Part shown: in pieces, positions 1-8,757 of the stretch
Layout: every line of letters starts with the position of its first letter
Numbering within the stretch: position 1 is the stretch's first letter
NCBI GenBank assembly: GCA_024235315.1
Contig: JACKMP010000004.1
Coordinates: 124,001 to 188,000, forward strand
Direction of reading: 5' to 3'
DNA length: 64,000 nucleotides
Origin: Chromatiaceae bacterium
GTDB taxonomy: Bacteria; Pseudomonadota; Gammaproteobacteria; Chromatiales; Chromatiaceae
Made by a program: the position numbers and the translations under genes
Notes under the pieces: generated by a model
The model's input: the letters and a program-made list of their open reading frames with translations, nothing else
Told to the model about the DNA's origin: nothing
Databases searched by the model: none

Positions 1-628
1 CCGCACTGTCGAGGAACGCGTCGATGGTGGCAGTGACCTGCCGTGAAACCTGATCGAGGGACTGCCCCGCGTCGATGACACGAAAACGCCCGGGTGCGGA
101 CGCCGCAAGACTGAGATAACCCTGGCGGACGCGGTCGAAGAAGGTCAGCGCCTGGCGTTCGAAGCGGTCGGGCGTCGATCGCCTGCCGGCTCGCTGGAGC
201 CCGACCTCGACCGGAAGGTCCAGCAACAGCGTCAGGTCCGGCCGGCGTTCACCCTGCACCCAGGTCTCGAGTGCTGCGATGCGCTGCAGATCGATACCTC
301 TGCCGTACCCCTGATAGGCGTAGGTGGCGTCGGTAAACCGGTCACACAGGACCCAGGAACCGGCCACCAGCGCCGGTTCGATCTTTGCGTGCAGGTGTTC
401 GGCGCGTGCTGCGAACATCAGCAGCAACTCGGTATCATCGGCCATGCCGTCGTGGCGGTGCCCGAGCAGCAACTGGCGCAGGTCTTCGCCCAACGGGGTA
501 CCGCCGGGTTCACGCGTCACCAGCACCTCATGGCCACGCTGGCGGATACGCTGTTCGAGCAGATCGAGGCAGCTCGTCTTGCCGGCGCCCTCGATACCTT
601 CAACGGTGATGAAGCGTGGCATGGTCAT
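1..628 (-). CDS. tmk: Thymidylate kinase (3' end outside window)
   Basis: Phosphorylates dTMP to dTDP in the cytoplasm for DNA synthesis. The minus-strand reading begins MTMPRFITVEGIEGAGKTS, with a P-loop (GIEGAGKT) at the extreme N-terminus, then TREPGGTPLGE and the DRF/YQGYGRG substrate-binding segment typical of Tmk. About 209 residues are visible, and the gene runs off the left edge so the C-terminus is missing. It follows mltG: a start at 628 makes an ATGA overlap with the mltG stop, while the second ATG at 622 is equally possible and neither has a strong Shine-Dalgarno. The pabC-mltG-tmk order is as in E. coli, where holB follows. Confidence 0.93.
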   Translation of the reverse strand, partial: MTMPRFITVEGIEGAGKTSCLDLLEQRIRQRGHEVLVTREPGGTPLGEDLRQLLLGHRHDGMADDTELLLMFAARAEHLHAKIEPALVAGSWVLCDRFTDATYAYQGYGRGIDLQRIAALETWVQGERRPDLTLLLDLPVEVGLQRAGRRSTPDRFERQALTFFDRVRQGYLSLAASAPGRFRVIDAGQSLDQVSRQVTATIDAFLDSA

Positions 629-1623
629 TGTCCGAGCTGATACTTCCGCACCGCTGCGTTGTGCTCCGACAAGGTGGCGGAAAACGCATGCGAGCCGTCA
701 CCTTTCGCCACGAAGTACAGGGAATTGCCGCCTGCCGGCGCGACTGCGGCCTGCAGCGCGCCACGTCCCGGCATGCATATCGGTGTTGGCGGCAGTCCGG
801 TATGGACGTAGGTGTTGTAGGGAGTGTCCTCCTGCAGGTCCTTGCGTCGCAGGTTGCCATCGAAACGGTCACCCATGCCATAGATCACGGTTGGATCAGT
901 CTGCAACTTCATCCCCTTTCGCAGCCGCCGGGCAAACACACCGGCAATCTGTGCGCGCTCACTGGCCTGCCCGGTCTCCTTCTCGACAATCGACGCCAGG
1001 ATCAGCGCCTCGTATGCCGATGCCAACGGGACGTCGTCTGCCTTGCTGGCCCATGCCGCTGCCAGCTCCGCATCCATGGTGCGCAACGCCCGCTGCAGGA
1101 ACTCAAGGTCGGTCATGCCACGCGTGAACTGGTAGGTGTCAGGAAAGAACCGCCCTTCAGGATGCTCACCTGGCCGCCCGAGGCGGACCATCAGCTGTTC
1201 ATTGTCGACATCCTGCAGCGTCTGAACCAGTACATCGTGTCCGGCCAGTGCCGCCCTTACCTGTGCGATCGTCCATCCCTCGAGCAACGTCAGGCTGTAC
1301 GTCACCGACTTTCCCGACACCAGCAGCGCCAGCAGCGTATCAGGTGTCATTCCGGCGGTCAGGCGGTACTCACCCGCGCGGATCTGTGTCGCCTGCCCGG
1401 TATACCGTCCGTACCAGCGCAGGTAACGTGCCTGTTCGATCATCCCCTGCGCCTGCAGGTCGGATGCCACCATGGCCAATGTCGCGCCCTTTGGAACCGC
1501 GTAGATGATGCTGCCTTCGGCAACCTTCAGCGGTGCATTGCGGAATTCCTCGAATTCCATCCACACCCAGCCCGCCAGCAGGCTGCCGAGGAGCAGCAGG
1601 GCGCCGATCAGTTTGCCTAGCAT
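625..1623 (-). CDS. mltG: Endolytic murein transglycosylase MltG (YceG)
   Basis: Inner-membrane lytic transglycosylase that cleaves nascent glycan strands and helps set their length. One N-terminal membrane segment (LLLLGSLLAGWVW) is followed by a periplasmic domain. The catalytic region ASIVEKETG carries the family's essential Glu, and the C-terminus has DPTVIYG, NTY and GLPPTPI motifs. About 332 residues, normal for the family. I chose the ATG at 1623, which has GGGGAC just upstream and overlaps the pabC stop (ATGCTAG); an in-frame GTG at 1635 is the alternative. It lies between pabC and tmk in the conserved fatty-acid cluster. Confidence 0.93.
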   Translation of the reverse strand: MLGKLIGALLLLGSLLAGWVWMEFEEFRNAPLKVAEGSIIYAVPKGATLAMVASDLQAQGMIEQARYLRWYGRYTGQATQIRAGEYRLTAGMTPDTLLALLVSGKSVTYSLTLLEGWTIAQVRAALAGHDVLVQTLQDVDNEQLMVRLGRPGEHPEGRFFPDTYQFTRGMTDLEFLQRALRTMDAELAAAWASKADDVPLASAYEALILASIVEKETGQASERAQIAGVFARRLRKGMKLQTDPTVIYGMGDRFDGNLRRKDLQEDTPYNTYVHTGLPPTPICMPGRGALQAAVAPAGGNSLYFVAKGDGSHAFSATLSEHNAAVRKYQLGQ

Positions 1624-2456
1624 GGCCGTCCCCACTCAACCGGCCTGTGACACTGGCTGCGCGTCTCGGTCATCAGTGGGTGTTCGACGACATCACGATC
1701 GAAGATCCTGTCTGCGAAGCGGCCCACCCGTACCACGCCGATCAGCGAGTTCGAAAGATACAGGGCATCCGCAGCATGGACGGCGTCGATGGGTACGTCG
1801 ACTTCTTCCAGGACCTGGCCACTGTCAGATGCGAGCTGCCGTGCCAACTCTCGTACCACGCCGGCAATGCCGGCACGCTTCACACAAGGGGTGGAGAGTC
1901 TGTCGCCCGACTGCAGAAACAGGTTGCTCATGGTGCCGCAGAGCACGCGACCGTCCTGGCCGAGCACCAACCCTTCCTGAATGGCATCGTCATCCCATTC
2001 CGCACGCGCCAGCACCTGGTCGAGACGATTGAGGTGCTTGATTCCGGCCAAAGCGGGATTCTCGCCGAGACGATGCGCACACTGCCTCAACGACCAGAAC
2101 GCGGGCACGGCCGATTCGTGCCATTGACTGATTCGCAACATGCGACGCGGCCGGATGACCGGTGGGCGGCGGTAACCGCGTTCGCTGTGGCCCGCGGTCC
2201 AAAAGATCTTCAGCACAGCGCGCGCACGTCCACCGGCAAGTCGCAGGCATTCGTCATACAGCAACTGTGGATCGGGAGTCGGCAACCGCAGACGCCGGCA
2301 ACCGTCGAACAGGCGCACCAGGTGCGCATCCCACAGGCAAGGGAGACCGTCGATGATGGCAATGGTCTCGAAAAGACCATCGCCGAATTGAAAAGCACGC
2401 TCGTGAAGCCAGCCCTCGTCCGCCGCCATGCCGTCGATCAGGGCATCCTGGTGCAT
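1617..2456 (-). CDS. pabC: Aminodeoxychorismate lyase
   Basis: PLP-dependent fold-type IV lyase that converts 4-amino-4-deoxychorismate to p-aminobenzoate and pyruvate for folate synthesis. The 279 residues show the family N-terminus (ERAFQFGDGLFETI), the lysine in GIKHLNRLDQVLAR expected to hold PLP, and the CGTMSNLF segment. It sits 30 bp after fabF and overlaps mltG, the same order as in E. coli. Start codon choice is not firm: ATG at 2456 gives a standard-length protein, and an internal ATG at 2429 is possible. Confidence 0.92.
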   Translation of the reverse strand: MHQDALIDGMAADEGWLHERAFQFGDGLFETIAIIDGLPCLWDAHLVRLFDGCRRLRLPTPDPQLLYDECLRLAGGRARAVLKIFWTAGHSERGYRRPPVIRPRRMLRISQWHESAVPAFWSLRQCAHRLGENPALAGIKHLNRLDQVLARAEWDDDAIQEGLVLGQDGRVLCGTMSNLFLQSGDRLSTPCVKRAGIAGVVRELARQLASDSGQVLEEVDVPIDAVHAADALYLSNSLIGVVRVGRFADRIFDRDVVEHPLMTETRSQCHRPVEWGRPC

Positions 2457-2486
2457 GTCGGCGGCGACCCACCCTATCCGGGTGGC

Positions 2487-3731
2487 TTATCCCGTGAAGC
2501 GACGGAAAACCAGGGTGCCGTTCGTCCCGCCGAACCCGAACGAGTTGGAGATGGCGATGTCGATCTTCGCCTCGCGTGCGGTGTGCGGGACATAATCCAG
2601 GTCGCACTGTTCGTCGGGATTGTCGAGGTTGATCGTCGGCGGCATGACCTGATCGCGGATCGCCAGCACCGTGAACAGGGCCTCCGCACCGCCGGCGGCA
2701 CCCAGCATGTGCCCGGTCATCGACTTGGTGGAACTCACCGCCAGTTTGTACGCGTGGTCACCGAAGGCCGCCTTCACCGCCATGGTCTCCGCCACGTCGC
2801 CGGCTGGCGTCGAGGTGCCATGGGCATTGATGTAATCGACCTGGTCCATGTTCAACCCGGCATCGGCCATCGCCAGGCGCATGCAGTCGGCAGCACCCTC
2901 CCCGTTGGGCGACGGCGAGGTCATATGGTATGCATCGGAGTTCATCGCAGAACCCGCCAGTTCCGCATAGATGCGCGCACCGCGTGCCTTGGCATGTTCG
3001 AGCTCTTCGAGCATCAATACCCCGGCGCCGTCGCTCAGCACGAAGCCGTCACGATCACGATCCCAGGGACGGCTTGCGGCCTGCGGGTCATCGTTGCGGG
3101 TCGACAGGGCACGCGCGGCAGCAAAACCACCGAGCCCGGTCGGCGATGTCGCCATCTCTGCGCCACCGGCGATCATCATGTCGACAGTGCCGTACTGGAT
3201 CATGCGCATCGCATCGCCGATGTTGTGCGCACCGGTGCTGCACGCGGATACGATCGAGATGTTCGGGCCCTTCAGGCCATACATGATCGACAGGTTGCCA
3301 GCGACCATATTGATGATGTTCGCCGGAACGAAGAACGGTGAAATCTTGCGCGGCCCTCCGCTCAGATAGGCGCCGTAGCCGTTTTCAATGCCCGTCACCC
3401 CACCGATGCCGGAACCGATCGCAACCCCGATGCGCTTGGAATTCTGGTCAGTGATCTCGATCCCGCTGTCCTTTAGCGCCTGGGCACCCGCGGCAATCCC
3501 ATAGTGGATAAATGCATCCATCTTGCGGGCTTCTTTCTTCGGGATGTACTGCTCCACATCGAAGCCGTAGATGGGCCCACCAAAGCGCACACTGAACGGC
3601 GCGATCTCAAAATGCGTGATCGGCTGAATACCACTTTTCCCGGCAACAATGTTTTCCCAGCCGCTGGCCACATCCAGCCCCACTGGTGCGATCAGGCCAA
3701 GACCTGTTACGACTACCCTTCTCTCTGACAT
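2487..3731 (-). CDS. fabF: 3-oxoacyl-ACP synthase II
   Basis: Condensing enzyme that elongates acyl-ACP with malonyl-ACP in the cytoplasm and controls unsaturated acyl chain length. Thiolase fold of 414 residues. The nucleophile is Cys164 in SACSTGAHN, with catalytic histidines in NAHGTSTPAGD and TGHMLGAAGG. The C-terminus NSFGFGGTN is typical. It follows acpP by 97 bp with no obvious terminator, so the two may be cotranscribed. Confidence 0.97.
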   Translation of the reverse strand: MSERRVVVTGLGLIAPVGLDVASGWENIVAGKSGIQPITHFEIAPFSVRFGGPIYGFDVEQYIPKKEARKMDAFIHYGIAAGAQALKDSGIEITDQNSKRIGVAIGSGIGGVTGIENGYGAYLSGGPRKISPFFVPANIINMVAGNLSIMYGLKGPNISIVSACSTGAHNIGDAMRMIQYGTVDMMIAGGAEMATSPTGLGGFAAARALSTRNDDPQAASRPWDRDRDGFVLSDGAGVLMLEELEHAKARGARIYAELAGSAMNSDAYHMTSPSPNGEGAADCMRLAMADAGLNMDQVDYINAHGTSTPAGDVAETMAVKAAFGDHAYKLAVSSTKSMTGHMLGAAGGAEALFTVLAIRDQVMPPTINLDNPDEQCDLDYVPHTAREAKIDIAISNSFGFGGTNGTLVFRRFTG

Positions 3732-3828
3732 CTGGGAAAACCCCTTTGCACAGGCTAACTTTCAAACCAAACGGCCGCGGCCCCGCATGACGGAACCTAC
3801 GGCCGGATATCGAACATCGAGAGCTAGA

Positions 3829-4062
3829 TCAGCTGTGGGCGGTGACGTAGTCGATCGCCTGCTGCACAGTCGTGATCTTTTCTGCCTCTTCATCAGGAAT
3901 CTCGGTCTCGAATTCCTCTTCAAGGGCCATGACCAATTCGACCGTATCGAGCGAGTCGGCGCCGAGATCATCGACGAAAGATGCAGAAGGTACCACTTCT
4001 TCTTCTTTGACTCCCAGCTGCTCGATGACGATCTTCTTTACGCGTTCTTCGATAGAGCTCAT
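3829..4062 (-). CDS. acpP: Acyl carrier protein
   Basis: Carries growing acyl chains on a 4'-phosphopantetheine arm. 77 residues, highly acidic, with the modification motif GADSLD (Ser37) and the helix III signature DEEAEKI. A strong Shine-Dalgarno (GGAGG) lies before the ATG. A sigma-70-like promoter lies in the 142-bp gap behind fabG, consistent with the separate, high expression acpP needs. Confidence 0.98.
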   Translation of the reverse strand: MSSIEERVKKIVIEQLGVKEEEVVPSASFVDDLGADSLDTVELVMALEEEFETEIPDEEAEKITTVQQAIDYVTAHS

Positions 4063-4114
4063 TCTGACAATTCCTCCAGAGATGCGTGATCAAGGCGCCA
4101 CGCAGTGCCGCCGT

Positions 4115-4142
4115 ATTGTATTCAGTTTGCCCCCGGCTTCAA
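4115..4142 (-). promoter_or_regulatory. Putative sigma-70 promoter of acpP
   Basis: On the minus strand there is TTGAAG (4137-4142), a 16-bp spacer and TACAAT (4115-4120), about 52 bp ahead of the acpP start codon. It sits in the only sizeable gap between fabG and acpP. Match to consensus is good, but this is sequence inspection only. Confidence 0.6.
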
Positions 4143-4204
4143 AGCAGCAAGACGCAATTTCAGTACTCTCTAAAACACCGACAAATCCCCCGACAGGGCG
4201 GCTG

Positions 4205-4945
4205 TCAGCTCATATACATCCCACCATTCACGTGAATCGTCTCGCCGGTGACATAGGCCGCGGCTTCTGATGCAAGGAAAACCACCACCGAGGCGATTTC
4301 CTCAGGTTTACCCAAGCGCCCCAGTGGGATACTGCCGAGCAGCGCATCACGTTGTGCATCCGGCAGCTCGCGCGTCATATCGGTGTCGATAAAGCCCGGC
4401 GCCACGGCGTTCACAGTGATCCCGCGGGAGCCGACTTCCTGCGCCAGCGACTTGGTGAAACCGAACATCCCCGCCTTGGCTGCCGAGTAGTTGGTCTGCC
4501 CCGCGTTGCCGCTGGCCCCCACCACAGAGGCGATATTGATGATGCGGCCGGTCTTGGCCTTCATCATCGCGCGCAGGCACGCCTTGCTCATCCGATATAC
4601 CGAAGTCAGATTGGTATTGAGTACGCTGTCCCATTCGTCCGATTTCATGCGCATCAGCAGGTTGTCGCGGGTGATGCCGGCGTTGTTGACCAGTACCGAG
4701 ACCGCGCCGAATCTGTCGCTGATGTCCTTCATCACCGCATCGACAGAAGTTTCATCCCCGACATCAAGTCGCATCCCCTGCCCTTTGATGCCCGCCTCAG
4801 CAAAGCGCTGCGTGATCGCCTCGGCTCCACCCTCGGTGGTGGCCGTACCGATGACCGTGGCACCCTGCGCACCAAGCGCCTCTGCAATCGCCTTGCCGAT
4901 GCCACGGCTGGCGCCTGTGACCAGTGCAATCTTTCCTTCAAGCAT
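4205..4945 (-). CDS. fabG: 3-oxoacyl-ACP reductase
   Basis: NADPH-dependent short-chain dehydrogenase that reduces 3-oxoacyl-ACP in fatty-acid elongation. 246 residues with the TGASRGIG cofactor loop, NNAG, and catalytic Ser140, Tyr153 and Lys157 (IASVVG and YSAAK). The start overlaps the end of fabD by 8 bp, indicating cotranscription. Length and sequence match standard FabG. Confidence 0.97.
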   Translation of the reverse strand: MLEGKIALVTGASRGIGKAIAEALGAQGATVIGTATTEGGAEAITQRFAEAGIKGQGMRLDVGDETSVDAVMKDISDRFGAVSVLVNNAGITRDNLLMRMKSDEWDSVLNTNLTSVYRMSKACLRAMMKAKTGRIINIASVVGASGNAGQTNYSAAKAGMFGFTKSLAQEVGSRGITVNAVAPGFIDTDMTRELPDAQRDALLGSIPLGRLGKPEEIASVVVFLASEAAAYVTGETIHVNGGMYMS

Positions 4946-5879
4946 TGATTGACTCCATTGCAGTTTCCAGACTGGCCGAATCGAACACCGGCAGCGCAGC
5001 CAGCGACTTGTCGATACGTTTTGCCAGGCCGGTCAGAACCTTTCCGGGGCCTGCTTCCAGGACAAGCTCGGCACCACGGCCCGCGATTTCCCGGACCGTC
5101 TCCACCCAGCGCACCGGACTGAACAGCTGTTCGACCAGCAACTGCTGGATCGCAGCCGGTTCATTCGCCTCGGTTACGCTGACGTTGTGCAGCACCGGCA
5201 ATCTGGGCGACTTGAATGCAATCGCGTGCAGCGCCTCGGCAAGGCGCTCGGCCGCCGGCCTCATCAACGCACAATGTGACGGAACGCTGACATCGAGCAG
5301 CAGCGCGCGTTTGGCACCGGCCGCCTTGGCCAATTCGGCCACGCGTGCGATTGCCTCCGCATTGCCGGCAACAACCACCTGGCCCGGCGAATTGAAATTG
5401 ACTGCCTCCGCGACCTGGCCCTGTGCACCCGTGGCACAGACCTCACGGACCTGATCGTCGTCCAGGCCGAGGATCGCCGCCATGGCACCGGTGCCCGCGG
5501 GCACAGCCTCCTGCATAAAGCGGCCACGCATCGATACCAGGCGCACTGCATCAGACAGCTCGAGGACGCCGGCCGCCACCAGTGCCGTGTATTCACCAAG
5601 GCTGTGACCGGCCAGCACCAGCGGCGACAGCGCCTTCTGCAGATTCATGACGCGCATCACGGCCATGCCGGCGCACAACATTGCGGGCTGCGTGTTCTGT
5701 GTCTCGTCGAGTTGCTCTTTCGGGCCCTGCTGGCTGAGTGCCCACAGGTCGACGCCAAGGGCCTGTGAACCCTCGTCGAAGGTCTGTCGAACCACCGGGA
5801 AAGCTGTCGCCAGGTCCGCGAGCATGCCGACGGTTTGCGAGCCCTGCCCCGGAAATGTAATCGCGATCTTCTTGCTCAT
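4938..5879 (-). CDS. fabD: Malonyl-CoA:ACP transacylase
   Basis: Transfers malonyl from CoA to ACP, feeding all later condensations. The frame shows FPGQGSQ near the N-terminus and the nucleophile Ser93 in GHSLGEYTAL; the catalytic His lies in VPSHCALM. About 313 residues. I chose the ATG at 5879 because GGAA lies 8 bp upstream and MSKKIAITFPGQG is the family N-terminus. A TTG at 5891, directly after the fabH stop, also keeps the frame. Confidence 0.96.
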   Translation of the reverse strand: MSKKIAITFPGQGSQTVGMLADLATAFPVVRQTFDEGSQALGVDLWALSQQGPKEQLDETQNTQPAMLCAGMAVMRVMNLQKALSPLVLAGHSLGEYTALVAAGVLELSDAVRLVSMRGRFMQEAVPAGTGAMAAILGLDDDQVREVCATGAQGQVAEAVNFNSPGQVVVAGNAEAIARVAELAKAAGAKRALLLDVSVPSHCALMRPAAERLAEALHAIAFKSPRLPVLHNVSVTEANEPAAIQQLLVEQLFSPVRWVETVREIAGRGAELVLEAGPGKVLTGLAKRIDKSLAALPVFDSASLETAMESINA

Positions 5880-5891
5880 CGAGAGTTCCAA

Positions 5892-6869
5892 TCAGAATTT
5901 CAGGAGCACCGAGCCCCAGGTGAAACCGCCGCCGAACGCTTCGAGCAGCAACACTTCACCCGCCTGGATGCGCCCATCTCTCACTGCGGTATCGAGCGCA
6001 AGAGGCACCGATGCCGCTGAGGTATTGCCATGCTGGTCGACTGTCACGACGACCTTGTCCATCGACATGCTGAGCTTGCGTGCGGTTGCGTTGATAATGC
6101 GGATGTTGGCCTGATGCGGGACCAGCCAATCCACATCGGATTTCTTCATGTCGTTGGCCTGCAGCGTCTCGTCGACGATGCGGCCGAGCGTATTCACCGC
6201 CATCTTGAAGACTTCGTTGCCTTTCATCTGTGTGAAGCGCGGGTCGCCGCCGGCATCCTGGATATCGTAGCCGCGGGAAACCCCGCCGGGCGTATGCAGG
6301 AGTGTCTCGTAGGCACCATCGGCATGCAGGTGCGTGGACAGGATTCCGGGCGTGTCCGACGCCTCGAGCACCACGGCGCCAGCGCCGTCGCCGAACAGGA
6401 CACAGGTGCCGCGATCAGTCCAATCAATGACCCTGGAAAAGGTCTCCGCGCCGATGACCAACGCACACTTCGCTGCGCCGGTCTTGACGAATTTCTCGGC
6501 CACGGCCAGCGCGTAAATGAAACCCGTACACACAGCCTGAACGTCGAAAGCGGCGCAACCGTGGATATCCAGACGCTGCTGCAACAGGCATGCGGTACTG
6601 GGGAAGATCTTGTCCGGTGTCGTGGTCGCCAGCACGATCAGGTCGATATCCTGCGGGGTTCTGCCCGCGGCCTCTATCGCCCTGCGCGCCGCCTGCTCGG
6701 CGAGATCACAGGTCGTCTGCCCGTCGACCGCGATATGCCTTTTCACGATGCCGGTGCGCTCGCGGATCCATTGGTCGCTGGTTTCGACCATGGCCTCCAG
6801 ATCCTTATTGGTGAGCACCTTGTCAGGCAGGTAGCTGCCGGTTCCGGTAATGCGTGCAAACCCTTTCAT
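5892..6869 (-). CDS. fabH: 3-oxoacyl-ACP synthase III
   Basis: Starts fatty-acid synthesis by condensing acyl-CoA with malonyl-ACP. 325 residues with the thiolase fold, the nucleophile Cys114 in AVCTGFIYAL, His in PHQANIRI and Asn in GNTSAAS. It overlaps plsX by 4 bp (ATGA) and is followed 12 bp later by fabD, as in the classical plsX-fabHDG operon. Confidence 0.97.
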   Translation of the reverse strand: MKGFARITGTGSYLPDKVLTNKDLEAMVETSDQWIRERTGIVKRHIAVDGQTTCDLAEQAARRAIEAAGRTPQDIDLIVLATTTPDKIFPSTACLLQQRLDIHGCAAFDVQAVCTGFIYALAVAEKFVKTGAAKCALVIGAETFSRVIDWTDRGTCVLFGDGAGAVVLEASDTPGILSTHLHADGAYETLLHTPGGVSRGYDIQDAGGDPRFTQMKGNEVFKMAVNTLGRIVDETLQANDMKKSDVDWLVPHQANIRIINATARKLSMSMDKVVVTVDQHGNTSAASVPLALDTAVRDGRIQAGEVLLLEAFGGGFTWGSVLLKF

Positions 6870-7891
6870 GCGCTTGCAGACATATCGAGTTGCTGGCCGA
6901 CGCGCAGTTCGATTCGTTGCGCCACGTCGGCGAGGACTTCCTTCTTGGCTATTGCGATGGCGTTCTCGAACGCAAGAACATCGGCACCGCCATGGCTCTT
7001 GACGACGATGCCGCGCAGGCCCAGCAGGCTGGCGCCGTTGTAGCGGCGCGGATCAATGCGGCGGCGCAGTGCCCGCAGCACCGGCAAAGCAATCAGGCCG
7101 GACAGCTTGGTCAGCAAGTTGCGCTTGAACTCCACCGCCATGAAATGCCGGATCAGTTTGGCAACGCCCTCGGTGTTCTTCAGTGCGACATTCCCGACGA
7201 AACCGTCGGTAACGACGATATCGAGACCATCGCGCAGGTAGATGTCATCGCCTTCAACGTAACCGAGGTAGTTGAGCTCGCTGGCATTGAGCAATTCATG
7301 GGCTTCTTTCACCTGCTCGTTGCCTTTGATCTCTTCCTGACCGATGTTGAGCAGTCCCACGGTCGGCCGCACGATTCCCTCCAGGGCGGAGACCAGTTCG
7401 GCACCCATAACGGCAAACTGAAACAGGTGCTGGGCCTGACAATCCACGTTGGCACCCAGATCGAGTACCCATGTACGGCCATTGATGGCGGGAAGCGCGG
7501 TGATGATCGCCGGACGGTCGACATGCGGCAGCGTCTTGAGGACAAAACGCGCCGTGGCCATCAGTGCCCCGGTGTTTCCGGCACTGACGCACGCAGCGGC
7601 ACGGCCTTCTTTCACCAGATCGATGGCGACCCGCATCGAAGAATCCTTCTTGCCCCGCAGTGCACGCGACGGAAGCTCGTCCATCGCGACCTCCTGCGAT
7701 GCATGGTGCAGGCTCAACCGATCCGGCAGGGAGCCACCGGGCAGATACTGACGTATCACCTCTTCCCTGCCCACAAGAATCAGCCGGCATTCACGATCCC
7801 TGCCGAGGAAATCCAATGCCGCTGGCACGACCACGCGCGCACCGTGATCTCCACCCATTGCATCGAGCGCAATAGTGATCGACTGACTCAC
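6866..7891 (-). CDS. plsX: Phosphate acyltransferase PlsX
   Basis: Makes acyl-phosphate from acyl-ACP for PlsY, the first step of phospholipid assembly; peripheral at the inner membrane. 341 residues starting MSQSITIALDAMGGDHG with the family signature DAMGGD, and VSAGNTGALMA further in. It lies between rpmF and fabH, the conserved order, and overlaps fabH by 4 bp. Confidence 0.96.
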   Translation of the reverse strand: MSQSITIALDAMGGDHGARVVVPAALDFLGRDRECRLILVGREEVIRQYLPGGSLPDRLSLHHASQEVAMDELPSRALRGKKDSSMRVAIDLVKEGRAAACVSAGNTGALMATARFVLKTLPHVDRPAIITALPAINGRTWVLDLGANVDCQAQHLFQFAVMGAELVSALEGIVRPTVGLLNIGQEEIKGNEQVKEAHELLNASELNYLGYVEGDDIYLRDGLDIVVTDGFVGNVALKNTEGVAKLIRHFMAVEFKRNLLTKLSGLIALPVLRALRRRIDPRRYNGASLLGLRGIVVKSHGGADVLAFENAIAIAKKEVLADVAQRIELRVGQQLDMSASA

Positions 7892-7919
7892 GCAGGTCCT
7901 CGCTGGTTACCGGTTTGCC

Positions 7920-7940
7920 AAGGTCGCCAACGACGACCTT
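7920..7940. other. Inverted repeat between rpmF and plsX
   Basis: A perfect 7-bp inverted repeat (AAGGTCG / CGACCTT) with a 7-nt loop lies between the rpmF stop and the plsX start. No T-tract follows on the minus strand, so it is not a classical terminator. An mRNA processing or partial-attenuation hairpin separating ribosomal-protein from lipid-gene expression is possible. Confidence 0.4.
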
Positions 7941-7946
7941 CGTCGA

Positions 7947-8117
7947 TCACTTGTCGACGACTTTGCGACCGCGGTAGAAGCCGTCGGGGCTCACGTTGTG
8001 GCGCAGGTGCGTCTCACCCGAGGTCGGGTCGATGGAAAGCGACTCCGGCTTCAGTGCATCGTGCGAACGACGCATGCCACGCTTCGAGGGGGTTTTTCGG
8101 TTCTGCTGGACCGCCAT
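7947..8117 (-). CDS. rpmF: Ribosomal protein bL32
   Basis: Structural protein of the 50S subunit. 56 residues beginning MAVQQNRKTPSKRGMRRSHD, almost identical in pattern to E. coli L32. It is of the type without zinc-binding cysteines, ending GFYRGRKVVDK. It lies 20 bp after yceD and ahead of plsX, the widely conserved yceD-rpmF-plsX arrangement. The start has GGAGAC a few bases upstream. Confidence 0.97.
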   Translation of the reverse strand: MAVQQNRKTPSKRGMRRSHDALKPESLSIDPTSGETHLRHNVSPDGFYRGRKVVDK

Positions 8118-8137
8118 GTTCGTCTCCTTAAAGACAA

Positions 8138-8680
8138 TCAGTCTTGATTCTTACTGTCGCTTTTCCAATTCGCCAAGGCCGCAAAAGGATGCACCGTGTC
8201 TTCGCTGACGGAACGGTCTTCCACCGATTCATCCCGATTTACCCGGGTCAGGCTCACCGCGCAGTCTGCAGGACTATGCGAAGGAGCAGCCGGTACGGCC
8301 AGAATCAATTCGTCCTCGATCAGCGATCGCAGCTCCAGCCGACCCTCGCTTACCAGCAGCGGGTCGACGTCATCCGGCAGGCGCTCGGCCTCATCGGGCC
8401 CCGCAACCACCACGAGTCTGGATTCGGCATCCACCAGCTGATGCAGGGTGCCGAGGCAGCGCTGGCACTGCAACGCCAGACTGGCACTCACCTTCACCCT
8501 GACAACCGGCCGGCGATCCGCGTCCACCTCGAACGCCAAGACAAACGCCGCCTCGCCTTCCGTGGAAGTCAAAAGCGGCGCAAGACGTGGCAGCTCTGCC
8601 AGTGGCACCTTGCCGTCATAGACCTTACCCAGCGCACACAGGCGCACCGGATCAGCGAAGTCGGGCAGCAGCGACAACAT
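8138..8680 (-). CDS. yceD: YceD family (DUF177) protein
   Basis: Small protein of the YceD/DUF177 family, conserved upstream of rpmF and linked in the literature to 23S rRNA accumulation. 180 residues; the family core VSASLALQCQRCL includes a CxxC pair, and the C-terminus is acidic (NRDESVEDRSVSEDTVHPFA), matching the family's conserved NPFA-like end. First gene of the fab operon, with a good promoter directly in front. The molecular mechanism cannot be read from sequence. Confidence 0.9.
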   Translation of the reverse strand: MLSLLPDFADPVRLCALGKVYDGKVPLAELPRLAPLLTSTEGEAAFVLAFEVDADRRPVVRVKVSASLALQCQRCLGTLHQLVDAESRLVVVAGPDEAERLPDDVDPLLVSEGRLELRSLIEDELILAVPAAPSHSPADCAVSLTRVNRDESVEDRSVSEDTVHPFAALANWKSDSKNQD

Positions 8681-8689
8681 AAGCGCGGA

Positions 8690-8718
8690 ATTGTATGAAA
8701 AACCACGCCATCAGGCAA
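8690..8718 (-). promoter_or_regulatory. Putative sigma-70 promoter of yceD-rpmF-plsX operon
   Basis: Minus-strand TTGCCT (8713-8718), an exact 17-bp spacer and TACAAT (8690-8695) form a strong sigma-70 match. The predicted start site would be near 8683, only about 3 nt before the annotated yceD ATG at 8680, implying a leaderless or near-leaderless mRNA unless another start is used. Confidence 0.65.
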
Positions 8719-8757
8719 CAATAAAACTTATAAAATCCGGGCGTTTAGTGCGGCGAC

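Noticed and set aside
1533..3341. 602-codon plus-strand open frame
   Set aside because: Lies antisense to pabC and fabF, which have clear family motifs; the translation has no recognisable domain and long open antisense frames are expected in GC-rich DNA.
6854..8131. 425-codon plus-strand open frame
   Set aside because: Antisense to plsX and rpmF; no motif and no ribosome-binding site.
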